NCBI RefSeq assembly: GCF_000003815.2
Contig: NW_023365730.1
Coordinates: 157,060-221,059 of the forward strand
DNA length: 64,000 bases
DNA from: Branchiostoma floridae
Lineage: Eukaryota > Chordata > Leptocardii > Amphioxiformes > Branchiostomatidae
Reading direction: 5' to 3'
Made by a program: the position numbers and the translations under genes. The notes under the pieces were generated by a model that saw nothing but the letters and a program-made list of their open reading frames with translations, did not search any database and was not told the DNA's origin. This document shows, in pieces, positions 1 through 10,000 of the stretch (the stretch's first letter is position 1; each line of letters starts with the position of its first letter).

Positions 1-14
1 GATACTTCACGGTA

Positions 15-1169
15 TCAGGCCCATGCCTGTATGCGCCCGTGTTCGTTCAGTAACGATACCGTCGGTTTCTCCAAACCGAAGAGGCGGACCTCCAGTTTCT
101 CCAGAGTCGTACAGAGACCTCTCGCCATTTCTATCGGACGACATTTTCTCAACATGAGGAACGCATCTCTCAAGGTCATACCCTGGTGCGTCATCAAGTA
201 CTGAATCACTACTGCGGCTGCGCGGGATTTCCCGTGCACGCTGTGGACCAGCACCCGCTTTCCCTTCTTCCGCGCAGACTCGATAAACGTGTTGATCTCC
301 TCCAAATAAGGCTCGATGTCGACGTCATCCTTGTCCTCGATGTGAACGTTCAACTTCGCGCGTGCGTGCTTGCTGGCCATCGGACACGTACACGGACATC
401 TTTTAATCTGCTGAGCAAGCACTTCCTTAGAGGTCAAGTTCGAAAGGTCAAGGATACAGTCTATGGAGTATCTGCAGAGCTGCTGCTCGTTGTACCCTGC
501 TTCCAAGTCGCCGATATAAAGATGATCTTGAACTTCCGTGATATTGACGTCACGGAATGGTGACGTAGGGCTCATCGGAACGTCATCAACATCTTCAGAA
601 ACAGCTGATGACTTCGGACTCGGAGGTCTCTTGTCTAAGTTCCCTGTACTTCTGGACAAGCTGCTGGGTGCTAAACTCTCCTTCCCTAGACGATATTTCT
701 CAACTTGCTTGAACCTGCCGCTCCCGTCCGTAGAAATGGATAGGCCCAACTTCCGGTGGCCTCGTTGTGGTGCGACCTGGTTTCCGGCGTTCGATTTCGC
801 GCCAACGTTGAACACAAACCTGTCGTTTATTCTCGCCATTGCCAGCGGACTCACCAATCCGTTCACCAGATGGGAGGGCGGGCTGAGCTGGTTCGGGCTC
901 GAGTCACAGCTTTCGGGCTCATCTACGTCACTTCCGTTTCCGTCGTTCCCAGGGAACGATGGCTCGCACGATCGTACGAAGATGAGATTCGGACAGGATC
1001 CAGTTTTAGACATCATCTGTCCTTCGTTGTGAATCTTTCTCGTTTCAAACGTTGGTGACCGTCTGGTTCTGTGTGCAACTTTTGGAGGGTCGGGTTCTGC
1101 AGATGAAGTGGACTTCCTGGCATGCGCCATTTTGTGCGCCATGAGTCGCAGTGGGGAGGGCGGCTTGCT
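15..1169 (-). CDS. Terminal exon of a dual-specificity-phosphatase-like pseudophosphatase
   Basis: This exon encodes 384 residues and a TGA stop. The first ~205 residues are low-complexity, Ser/Pro-rich and probably disordered. The last ~170 form a DSP/STYX-type fold, from the strand reading DHLYIGDLEAGYN, through the acid-loop region NVHIEDKDD, to the P-loop region VLVHSVHGKSRAA and the following helix. The P-loop of active enzymes is HCxxGxxR; here it is HSVHGKSR, with the serine codon AGC at 240-242, so thiol catalysis should be lost. The Arg and Gly of the loop and the acidic loop remain, so phospho-residue binding is plausible. The 5' border is a strong acceptor (pyrimidine-rich, ending ttgcag) in phase 0, matching the donor of the exon at 3846-4220. 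Dead members are known in the STYX/STYXL and DUSP27 group; exact orthology is not established. Confidence 0.82.
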   Translation of the reverse strand, partial: SKPPSPLRLMAHKMAHARKSTSSAEPDPPKVAHRTRRSPTFETRKIHNEGQMMSKTGSCPNLIFVRSCEPSFPGNDGNGSDVDEPESCDSSPNQLSPPSHLVNGLVSPLAMARINDRFVFNVGAKSNAGNQVAPQRGHRKLGLSISTDGSGRFKQVEKYRLGKESLAPSSLSRSTGNLDKRPPSPKSSAVSEDVDDVPMSPTSPFRDVNITEVQDHLYIGDLEAGYNEQQLCRYSIDCILDLSNLTSKEVLAQQIKRCPCTCPMASKHARAKLNVHIEDKDDVDIEPYLEEINTFIESARKKGKRVLVHSVHGKSRAAAVVIQYLMTHQGMTLRDAFLMLRKCRPIEMARGLCTTLEKLEVRLFGLEKPTVSLLNEHGRIQAWA

Positions 1170-3180
1170 CTGCAAGGCAACAGAAATCACATCAAACAAA
1201 ACATCACAGCCTTCGTTCTAGTTGGATTTCCTGGGAACTGTTTGAAGGTCGTTTCTAGGACATGTTTTAAGATCGCAGACAGGTACACAGAGGTCTTCTG
1301 AAATGTTTGAAGACTGTCTTACACCAAATCAATTTGTCCCTGCAGGATGAGGATATTAGGTCAACGGCTTATGAAATGTGGGATGAAACAATGGGAATTT
1401 TTCATCTTTATTTAATAAGATTCTTAAAGGTTGCATCGCACTGACCGTCAGTTTTGACATGTTTTGAAAGCAGAAATTCTCCTTAAGTAACGTTGATCAA
1501 TACGACATGCACTTCTCTCATTCTTCATTCTATCAAATCATGTATGATATATAAGCCATTTAAGAGGGTATTATACTTTATGTATTTGCTTCCAGGATCA
1601 ATAGGTTTATAGGGCGAAGCATTTACATGCACTCAGACTTGTTTCTTCACATCATAATGATCATAATGGCATAGGCTATCAAAATATTTTGAGTCGGCGT
1701 CACATAAATACCTAAGTTGCAGCCCACCATGGTTGATATTTGGAAACATTGTCAAAAAGTAATGACATATCTCTATTCCTCTGTCCAAGTCTATGCATTA
1801 CGCAACATAAAACGTTACAGTTCTCGCCAGTTGAGATGGCCGTTAGGAACGGGTATTTGTAATAGATGTTTGGAAAAGACCATTTGAGATGGCCGTCTAA
1901 GATGGCACGATTTGATAAATGGCATCTTCAGGAGATATGGGATAGGAAATGAGACCCTTGGTGAAGTTTTCTTTCTTATCAGCACCTCGTAATTGCATCT
2001 CATTCTCTAAAGCACACTCACGACTTAATAGTCTATTTGCAAACGTTGCTAAGGTATCAACATGCAATTTTCCACTATTTGCCTCGATAGCATCAAGGCG
2101 TCTCATCCACTGCATAATATAGCAGATTTCTACATCTTTTGTGTTACGGCTTTTTTATGCTTCTATCACGTTCTTTAGATAGTTTTGCAAGAAAGCGTTT
2201 TGCAAGGACATCACATTTTTATAGATTTAAGCCGTTGAATGCATTTGGTGAAAATATCATCAGTGGCAGTGGGAAACGGGGTTTCCATGTAACTTTGTTG
2301 ATGCAGTTAATGGTTCAATGTTATTCCGTTTGTGACTTATTTTATCACCATATAGAACCCCATCATATTACATCACGTTTCTACAGTATCAAGTCAACGA
2401 ATCAATTTTTGCGTCTTTTTAAAGCCTTGCGGTGTTTGGGCATAATGTGATAACGAAATGTAGGAAACTCTGGCCTTTACTGCCAGTGGGTTAATCTCTG
2501 ATTGACCCCTAAAGATCATTATGTAAGGCAGCAAAAACGCTATGAATTATATGCAAAAAGTTCTCTCCCTCGAAATGGCTTGTAAATTTCTTTAGGTCGT
2601 ATTTCCCAAAATAATTTTAATCAGGTTCACATCGGATCAATGTGATTATGCGTATAACGGTTGGGCATGAAAGCGAAATTTGATATATGACTGAGCCAGA
2701 AAAACACTGTCTCGAAAAGACCTTTTAAACTTTTTAAGGTCTTACTTACTTCAGAAAATAATTCCACCAGGGTCTAATGGTCTTACATCGGATCGATATG
2801 GTGATGTATTCAACGACCCATATTTGAGACCAAATACCGAAGCTTATCTGACATTTACACTATTTGAGTAGTCGGTGCATGTATTGAATTTTCTTCGTCC
2901 TTGATATTGTTATTTTTTGGGTCAAGCATGGATTTGTTCGCTAGCAATGGAGCCTGGTGTTTGCTGCTAAGGCTAAGGGCTTTGACAGCAGATGTAAAGG
3001 TCTTTCATTATGGATTAACACTACATAGACTGTGAAAGCTTCTCCACGTACGTCAATGTTGTACACAAACTGAACTTTAAACATGAGAATTCTGTCGGAT
3101 CAGTCTCCCCTTGAATATGATCCACTTGTGAACTTAAGACACAGTGCTTAACTGTTAATGTGGTCTACGTAGGAGACGTA

Positions 3181-3196
3181 GGGGGGGGGGGGGGGT
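3181..3196. repeat. Poly-G run
   Basis: A run of about 16 guanines inside the pseudophosphatase intron. Similar runs occur near 29431, 50365, 56170 and 62676. Such tracts are length-unstable, can form G-quadruplexes and often carry sequencing length errors. Confidence 0.9.
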
Positions 3197-3274
3197 GGCG
3201 GTGCTTTAGGTAGCGATGCAGCTTTCCTTGAACATTGGCCCAGACTAAAGTTACGTGTCCGTAACGTCAGGCGC

Positions 3275-3345
3275 CAATATTTATATATTTATTTATTAAT
3301 TTGCAAATTCATGCCCGAAGGCTAATCGCAAGGGTACAGACAGTA
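3275..3345 (-). mobile_element. Probable LINE/retroposon 3' tail
   Basis: Read on the minus strand this ends in a short motif (CCTTGCGATTAGCCTTCGGG) followed by AATAAATAAATA-type simple sequence. That form is typical of CR1/L2-like retroposon 3' ends. No coding portion is attached, and the assignment rests only on tail architecture. Confidence 0.35.
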
Positions 3346-3845
3346 AATAAGTAAGAAGTGTCTATTCTATTCAGCTATCTATATACATGATTCTACATTC
3401 TTTACTGGGAGGTTTGACTTCTTCTTTGGAGGCAGTGGCTGATGAAAAGTCCCACGTCTTTAATGACTAGTGGGTTCTGTGATTTTAACAGGAATCTGGA
3501 TTTTTGGAGGTTTACCAACTGGTGAAAGTTTCAAATATTGTATTGATTGTTTGGAAAAGGTTGTTTATAATAATAGAAAACCATGATATCTTGAAAAAGG
3601 CAGAAGCATAATATACGTCTGACTGTCGTCTTATTTTCAATACTACTACAACATATACGCAGGGGACGGGGGGCGATACAACCTCCTTTGTGCATTGGCC
3701 CAGTACCAAAATAACGTGTACGTAACGTCAGATGACAGAGATAACAACCATGGTATCTTAAAAAAAGGCAGAAGAATATTTATAAAGGTCTAATTTTCAA
3801 TACATATCGAATGTTGTGATTCAGAACAAAAATGACCTAACTGAC

Positions 3846-4220
3846 CTTTTTCTGTAGCTTCGGAGACAGAAGAGACGAGGCAGAGTGCGCCTGCGCCTGC
3901 GTGAAGTCTGACGTCATCCGCTTCGCCTCTTCAGCTGTGTTCCGTCCCGACCCGTCTGTGGACATGGACGCCGTGAGCTTCCGGTGAGTATTGCGCATGA
4001 CAACCGGCGGGCTCTTACCCTTCCCTCCCCCTCCGCACGAAATGGTCAGGTCCGGACAGGAGCCATGTTGGCTGCTCTCAAGTTTCCAAGATGGCGTCGA
4101 TGACGTGCTCCCGGAAATGACGTCTCGCGGTGACGTACTTCCGTCCTCCCTGGCGCACTTCTTGGATTCCAAAGCCTTGACGGCACCACCCGGGACAGAG
4201 CGCGGTCTGTTTCTCGGTAC
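3846..4220 (-). CDS. Internal exon of the pseudophosphatase gene
   Basis: This is a 125-codon phase-0 exon with donor AAG|gtcagt at its 3' side and a weaker acceptor (ttcttcaaag) at its 5' side. The peptide is basic and Ser/Gly/Pro-rich with no known domain. It carries two motifs that recur in the next exon: GSCPDL (GSCPNL downstream) and HRKLTASMSTDGSGR (HRKLGLSISTDGSGR downstream). This supports both exons belonging to one gene and suggests an internal duplication or a repeated docking or phosphorylation motif. The exon joins in frame to 15-1169 and to 5269-5469. It probably lies in the disordered N-terminal half of the protein. Confidence 0.72.
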
Positions 4221-5268
4221 CTTTGAAGAAGATATGAAGATTTCAAAGAAAGAATGGTCGGATATATTTCTACAGACGTTTCTACATAAACAAGAATACA
4301 TGCAACAATGTAGGTCAAAAACGTGTTAAGAAATACGGAGCTTTAAATCTAGTGGCACATAATTTCAGGCCATATTGAACACAGATTAAGTGGTGACAGC
4401 TTGTTCTACATACTGTCATGTAGACCTATCATCCCTATTTATCTATCTATTCCACGAAAGATTGGTCGATGAAGCCATACATTGCCTAATAGGGAACTCC
4501 AAAGGAATGAGAGGAACCGGAAAATAGCTTACATGATAGCAAATCCGCGGTGATGCTACTTCCAAGAAAATCCAATTTTCAGCCCTGTGAACCGCAAATG
4601 TTATTTGCTTTCGGTAAATCCTCCCTGACTGACAGGCACATGGACGCTCGAGTGGTTCGTTTGATAGCATAATTGAATATTAACGTCTCCTGGCGAATAC
4701 GTGAGGCTACTAGAAATGACCAGACTGTGTCTACTGGCCGGATGGAAGTTGTTTAGGGCTACCTGTGGTGCTACAATAATTTATGAAGATTGGACACTAA
4801 GGCATATATCTTTAAGTACTAATTACATGTTTTTTTAGTTAAACAACAAATCAAAGTATATCTAGACTGTATTTATTTCTCAATTTCAAGGGTAAAGACG
4901 AATTTTTGTTAAAATGTTATAGGTTTTTCATTCAATAATTTGAAAGGTGGGTGGTATGGGCAGGAGACGATGGTAAAATGGCTAAAATTTGCTTGGTTCA
5001 ATGGCATCTGTTTTGAATATCTTTTTACATGACGACTTTTATCCATCATAGGGGGCGGAATTGGGAAGATTTTTTTGTCTACTAGTATCCAAACAGCAAA
5101 ATTCCATCAAAGGACGGAAGAACGGACGCTGGCTATAACCCTGTTGTAATAAGTGTTATTGTTATTGTTATTGGGTGGGCCAACTACTCACTCTTTGCAG
5201 CCAGGGGCTGAATTGCGAGGAGCTTACAATAGGTGGGGCTAAAATCGCAGTTAACCTTTGACCCTTAC

Positions 5269-5469
5269 GTTCGTGTCGCCATACGGCAGGTCCGTCCCGT
5301 TCATCTGCAGACTCAGCGACTTGCGCAGACTCCGAGACATTTTTCCCATCGTCCCTTGGTGCTCCCCTCCCGACACGCTTTGCGGCAGGTCTTCCGAAGA
5401 CGTCTTGGAGAGGGAAAGTCTCCGCAGTCGGGCCAAGCCCTCTATCATGTCTTCGGCTGTCTTAAGACA
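5269..5469 (-). CDS. Upstream exon of the pseudophosphatase gene
   Basis: This is a 67-codon phase-0 exon. The acceptor is a T-rich tract ending ttttag and the donor is AAC|gtaagg. The peptide starts CLKTAEDMIEGLARLRRLSL and ends LPYGDTN; the middle is Ser/Arg-rich (KMSRSLRKSLSLQM), suggesting phosphorylation sites. Its phase matches the exon at 3846-4220. It has no ATG suited as a gene start in context, so further 5' exons should exist outside or unrecognised. Two degraded copies of its 5' part lie directly upstream (5555-5910). Confidence 0.65.
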
Positions 5470-5554
5470 CTAAAAAGTGAAAGTGAAGGAAAATAAGAAT
5501 ATTTAAAGACAAGCTTAATCTACAGTTGATATACATTTTCTCTGCTCTTTCTAG

Positions 5555-5910
5555 CTTGCACGGAATGCGAAAAGTTGGGCAAGCCTTCTATAATATCTTC
5601 GGCTGTCGTAACACTGGGAGGTAAAAGAAACTTAAAATATTGAAAAGACGAGGTAAATCTACATACGTACAGTTGACATACATTTGAGCCTATACCAGGT
5701 TCCGCGGATAGGTGCTCTAATAGTAGAAATTGGGCAAATACTGTCAATAGTACGCTAGGGGAGTCGGCCGACCAGAGGACTTATTTCAGAGGATATATTA
5801 GTCCACCGATCCGCATAGCCTGTTAGAGCCTTAAGCATTTTATCTGTTCCCTCTAGCTTGCACAGAATGCACAAAGTTGGGCCGAGCTGTCTATCATTTC
5901 CTCTGATGTA
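5555..5910 (-). pseudogene. Decayed tandem copies of the upstream pseudophosphatase exon
   Basis: Near 5571-5622 the minus strand again shows a pyrimidine tract and acceptor (acctcccag) followed by a peptide TTAEDIIEGL, close to KTAEDMIEGL of the real exon. Two bases are lost between the acceptor and the conserved part, changing the phase. A third, more diverged copy near 5860-5905 reads SEEMIDSS and soon meets a stop. Flanking intron sequence is also duplicated: a segment starting ctagcttgcac occurs near 5550 and 5850. I read these as tandem exon duplications that have degenerated. Confidence 0.55.
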
Positions 5911-6335
5911 TGAAATAACTGGAAAGCAGCTGGAATTGAGAACATTTGGTAGAAAAGTCAGATCCCTGTTGATAAACAATTTTAAGCCTCCCTCTTGCAC
6001 GGGATATGCCTACCCAATTAGCTGCAAATGCGTTCCTGCTATTGCAAAGATGGTTGAAGATATTTTGACGAGGAAAGAGGCTGAAGTTTAGCAACACGGT
6101 CTATCAAGTTGATATTTTCTCAGTCTCAAAAACTGAGAAAGAAAATTCGAAAAGGGTGTTGATAGGCTTGAATTAGGACTTTTTGATGATTGAATTGTTA
6201 ATGACAATGGATATGGAAAACTTGGATATGGAATAATTTCTTCTGGTTTTGAATAGTTAGCCCACCGATTGATTGCTCATTTTGCAATTGTGTTGTGTCT
6301 TTTTTCTTCTTCTGTGCCTTGGTGAAAAACAGTGT

Positions 6336-6796
6336 TCCGTGCTAGTAACTCAGAGAGACAGCTTGTGCAAAAAAGGAAAGAAACAGTTTGTTAACATAAC
6401 TCATAACCGAAATTCAAATTTTACACAATTCTACTGTGCTTCGGAGTATAGACCCTGGATACAGCGTGTCCCTGCACTAGAAAGACACAATGTTATGTAC
6501 TAGTAACTAAGAGAGACAGCCTGTAACGGCAAAAAATGATAAAACAGTTTGTCAACATAACTCATAAACGAAATTCAAATTTTACACAATTCTACTGTGC
6601 TTCGGAGTATAGACCCTGGATACAGCGTGTCCCTACACTATAAAGACACAATGTTATGTACTAGTAACTCAGAGAGAAAGCCTGTCCAAAAAATGATGTA
6701 CAGCAGTTTGTGTTTATAGCTCATAAGCGGAGTTCAAATTTTCTATAATTCAACTGTGCTTCTGAGTATAGACCTTGGATACAGTGTGTCCTTATA
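6336..6796. repeat. Three-copy ~160-bp tandem repeat
   Basis: The phrase ctagtaactcagagaga recurs near 6341, 6500 and 6660, each followed by the same block about tacacaattctactgtgctt and the block about gaccctggatacagcgtgtcc. The third copy runs into the MITE at 6797. The small reading frame at 6273-6503 is repeat sequence, not a gene. Confidence 0.8.
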
Positions 6797-7008
6797 CTGT
6801 AAAGGCATTTAAGTTCGCGGGGATTTGATTTCGCTACCGGTAGCGGGTAAAAGGGCTTTTCGCGGTAGATTTAAGTTCGCGGTAACACCATTGACAGCAG
6901 TCTAATACCATAATAGAAAAATGTTCGCAGTGGTTTTAAGTTCGCGGTGAAGTGATCACCGCGAAAACCGCGAACATTAATCCATCGCGAACATTTCTGC
7001 ATTTACAG
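6797..7008. mobile_element. 212-bp MITE with TA target duplication
   Basis: The element starts CTGTAAAGGCATTTAAGTTC and ends TTCTGCATTTACAG, flanked on both sides by TA. Its interior is made of inverted blocks of gttcgcggt/accgcgaac, so it could fold almost completely. A second member lies at 27958-28154 in the opposite orientation. A TA duplication with short inverted termini suggests mobilisation by a Tc1/mariner-type transposase; no coding copy is present. Confidence 0.75.
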
Positions 7009-10000
7009 TATTAGAGACAGACTATATACATCAAACACAGTAATTCATCAAGCACTTCAAACGTTCAGACCTAATGGAAAGGGCGTCCTTGGTTGATAAT
7101 GCCAGTGATTATGTTAACCCCACTTCGGGGTAATTCTCAAGGACATGATTGTGATGAAGTGGAGTGTTATGTAAAGGGTACCCTGCGGCATGATTATGTT
7201 CTTTACACCAGAGAGGGGGATTGGTATCTGTTACTGTGTATGTCCAAGTTATGTGTCAGTTATGTATGTGTCCAGGGACGCGTCCTGCAAAATAGGCCAT
7301 AGCTTCATTATAAAATTGAACTAGTTTAACTGTAATATCCAACACAAAAATTGGACTCACCCGAATTTTCGACTGAACAGTACCATGTCTTTGTTATAGA
7401 TTGAACAATGCACTGCTGTATGACGTCCCGATGTTCAGATAGATCACGTACGCGTGACTCAGCAAGCAGTGAATCATAGGTTGCAAAAACTTTCGTTTAC
7501 ATGCATAGTCTCCACTCTTATTAAAGCAAGCATATACGAATTCAGAATGTTTTGTTGTATAATGTTGGATGCATTAGGATGTCATAGTATATATTATTTA
7601 GATAATTGTTCTTTTTCTAAAAGTGCAGATCGCAATAACGTTTTATCAATGATGCACCATCTGCGTGCCTATTACATAAGGCTCTGGGGTCCTGAAACGA
7701 TTGCCAGCAAAATGTACCTCAAGTGGATGGGACATAAACAATTTCTTCAAGCTTGTGCGGAGGACATTCTGAATATTTTCTCCACTCCAATAGGTAGATT
7801 GTCGTAACGAATCTCTGATGTCTCCTGGCTGGTTGTCAAATTGTCTGATTTTTTTTTCAGAAAAAAAAACTGTCACCAGCACAGCTGGGTTTCTGAAGCT
7901 AAGTTTTAGCTGATGCGAAAAAAAGTTGCATTTTTTGCTACTTGACAAAAGAATTGTGAGTGTCCACTTAAAAAACTCATCTTAAGCTCAGTTCAGAACA
8001 GGATATCAAGTTTAAGGATAGCTTGAGACAGTATTTCCTTTGTATACCGAATCACCATGGTTTGTTCAATACGTCTGTTTAAAGAGTAGCACCTTATATA
8101 AGTCATGCGTGCTGGGTAACATTTGTTTTCAGCTCTCCTTCGTTCTTATGGTCAACACAGGAGAATGTCAAGTTTACCTTCAACTACAATATTTGCACTG
8201 CCTCCATAAACTCTTGTCTTAGTCATACGTCAGTGTCACCGTGAATGCATGCAGCAATACTGTAATATAATGTATAGGTTTACATTGTATCGAGCTTTTA
8301 AAACTTTTTAAATGGTAGTTTATACGTTTTTCAATAAAGGTAATTCTTTTAGAATCACTGCATAGTGCATCTAGTTGTGACGTTTGTCTCATATTAGCTT
8401 CAGCCCCTAACACAGGCTAGTCGCAATCATCATCATTATTGACTTTGTTCTACATCTACATGTACAGTCTTTTGAAAAGTCATGATGTAGCTGCATTCAG
8501 CCTTTCTTCATTCTCAGTCCATAGCCCTACGGTGTGGAATGAACTATCTACTGAACAGCGACAACGGACAATAGTAACTAAGCTTTGAAAACGGACTGTC
8601 AGCAGGACTTACAGTTGTACATTGCTACCCTTTTTCTAAGTTATTTTTAGTGTATGTCACAATAATGTTGTATGTTCACGTATATGTGTCCAGCGGCACC
8701 TGAAAAGCAGGCAGTAGCCTGAGTGTGATTTCCCTGGTAAAAAAAAAAGATGAATGAAAAATGAATGAGACGCAATAGATTAAAAGATCGTACAAATATG
8801 CCCAAATAAAGAGCGGAGTTTGCAAAAGCAATAGAAATCCACAGCCTGCCCAAGGGGTCTTGCAGAGACTTTCAAATTAACGGTCATTCATCAATTCGGA
8901 CCCTGTGATGTCACGTGGCGTACCTGCTGATGACGCATGTCGGTGACCTAATTTCTCTGTCAGGAGAAATGAACACGTCAGTTGCTAGGCAACGGAGAGC
9001 ATGACAGACGTTTTAATCGTCTGAAATTCCAGACCGTGCCACACTTATACAAGGGAGAAATGCTGACATGGATCCTAAGCAATCAATATGCAGAAATCTG
9101 AGAAGGATCTAAAAAACAAAAATTGATAATCTGTTGATGAAGGAGGCTAGAAATCCAGGTGAACAATATCTAGAGGCAAAATTTGATTTGTACAGCTGGA
9201 TAAAATAGGAGGCCTTCCGTTACTCTTTGTCAGTGGTACTACAATGAATTGGTAGACCAAATCAATACAAGTAAATTAAATCTAACTGGAAGTAGCTACT
9301 TGCAGATAAATGCATAACTATAAACTGGTCTGCTTATAGAGGTGATAAGTTAAAGTAAGTTGTAACAAGAGGGTCATTTGTGGTCAACATACTGATGATG
9401 AGGAGAACCTCAGCCTAATATGGTGAGGCTTTTACAACGGCTATTTTATACTGTACAGTCACCGGAACTTGCCCTTTGTAATAGCCTTCTACTGTATGTA
9501 TTCATACAGCCAAACTCACTCACTGTCGCACATGTACACTGCAAAGCTACTTGATCAGATCAAGACTTATAACTGTCAATGGTTTTTCTGTGTTGTACCA
9601 ATTAATAAAGGCCAAACAATGATCAAGTGATACGGAATGTGCTGTCTTCTTGTATCTTTAACATGCTAAATTATTTCCGTCTGGTGACAGGAACACAGCT
9701 ACAATTTCAATAGAAACGCTGTGACAAGGATCACAATAACAGGCTAATAATAATAGAAAGGCCCTTGTAATCAGAAATGCTAATTGTGTCCACAAGGTGT
9801 TTAGGAATACCATCTGACAACATGATACATCTGTCGACATCATAATCCAAACCACTCAAGACTTCCTTAACCTCATTTATTCATTCGTCATATAAACGCA
9901 CGGGTTGCACCTGCGTGGTGCCTGTATGTAGGTCCAGTATTGTTATGGGGCTGAAACATTTCTTCCCTAATTGTGGCATTACACAGCAATTACAATGGAT

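Larger units (their letters stand above)
1170..3845 (-). other. Intron of the pseudophosphatase gene
   Basis: This interval lies between two phase-0 exons, with donor gtcagt after AAAAAG at its upstream end and acceptor ttgcag at its downstream end. It holds a poly-G run near 3181-3196 and a probable retroposon tail at about 3275-3345. An unrecognised AT-rich reading frame at 1897-2115 (minus) has no splice signals or homology I can name. No other exon is apparent. Confidence 0.6.

Noticed and set aside
186-1058. Plus-strand frames at 186-563, 538-1032 and 756-1058
   Set aside because: They lie opposite the pseudophosphatase exon, which has domain motifs and splice signals; these are shadows.
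1897-2115. 72-residue minus-strand frame (MQWMRRLDAIEANSG...)
   Set aside because: It is AT-rich, with no recognisable domain and no splice borders fitting the gene around it; possibly an old transposon remnant, but unsupported.
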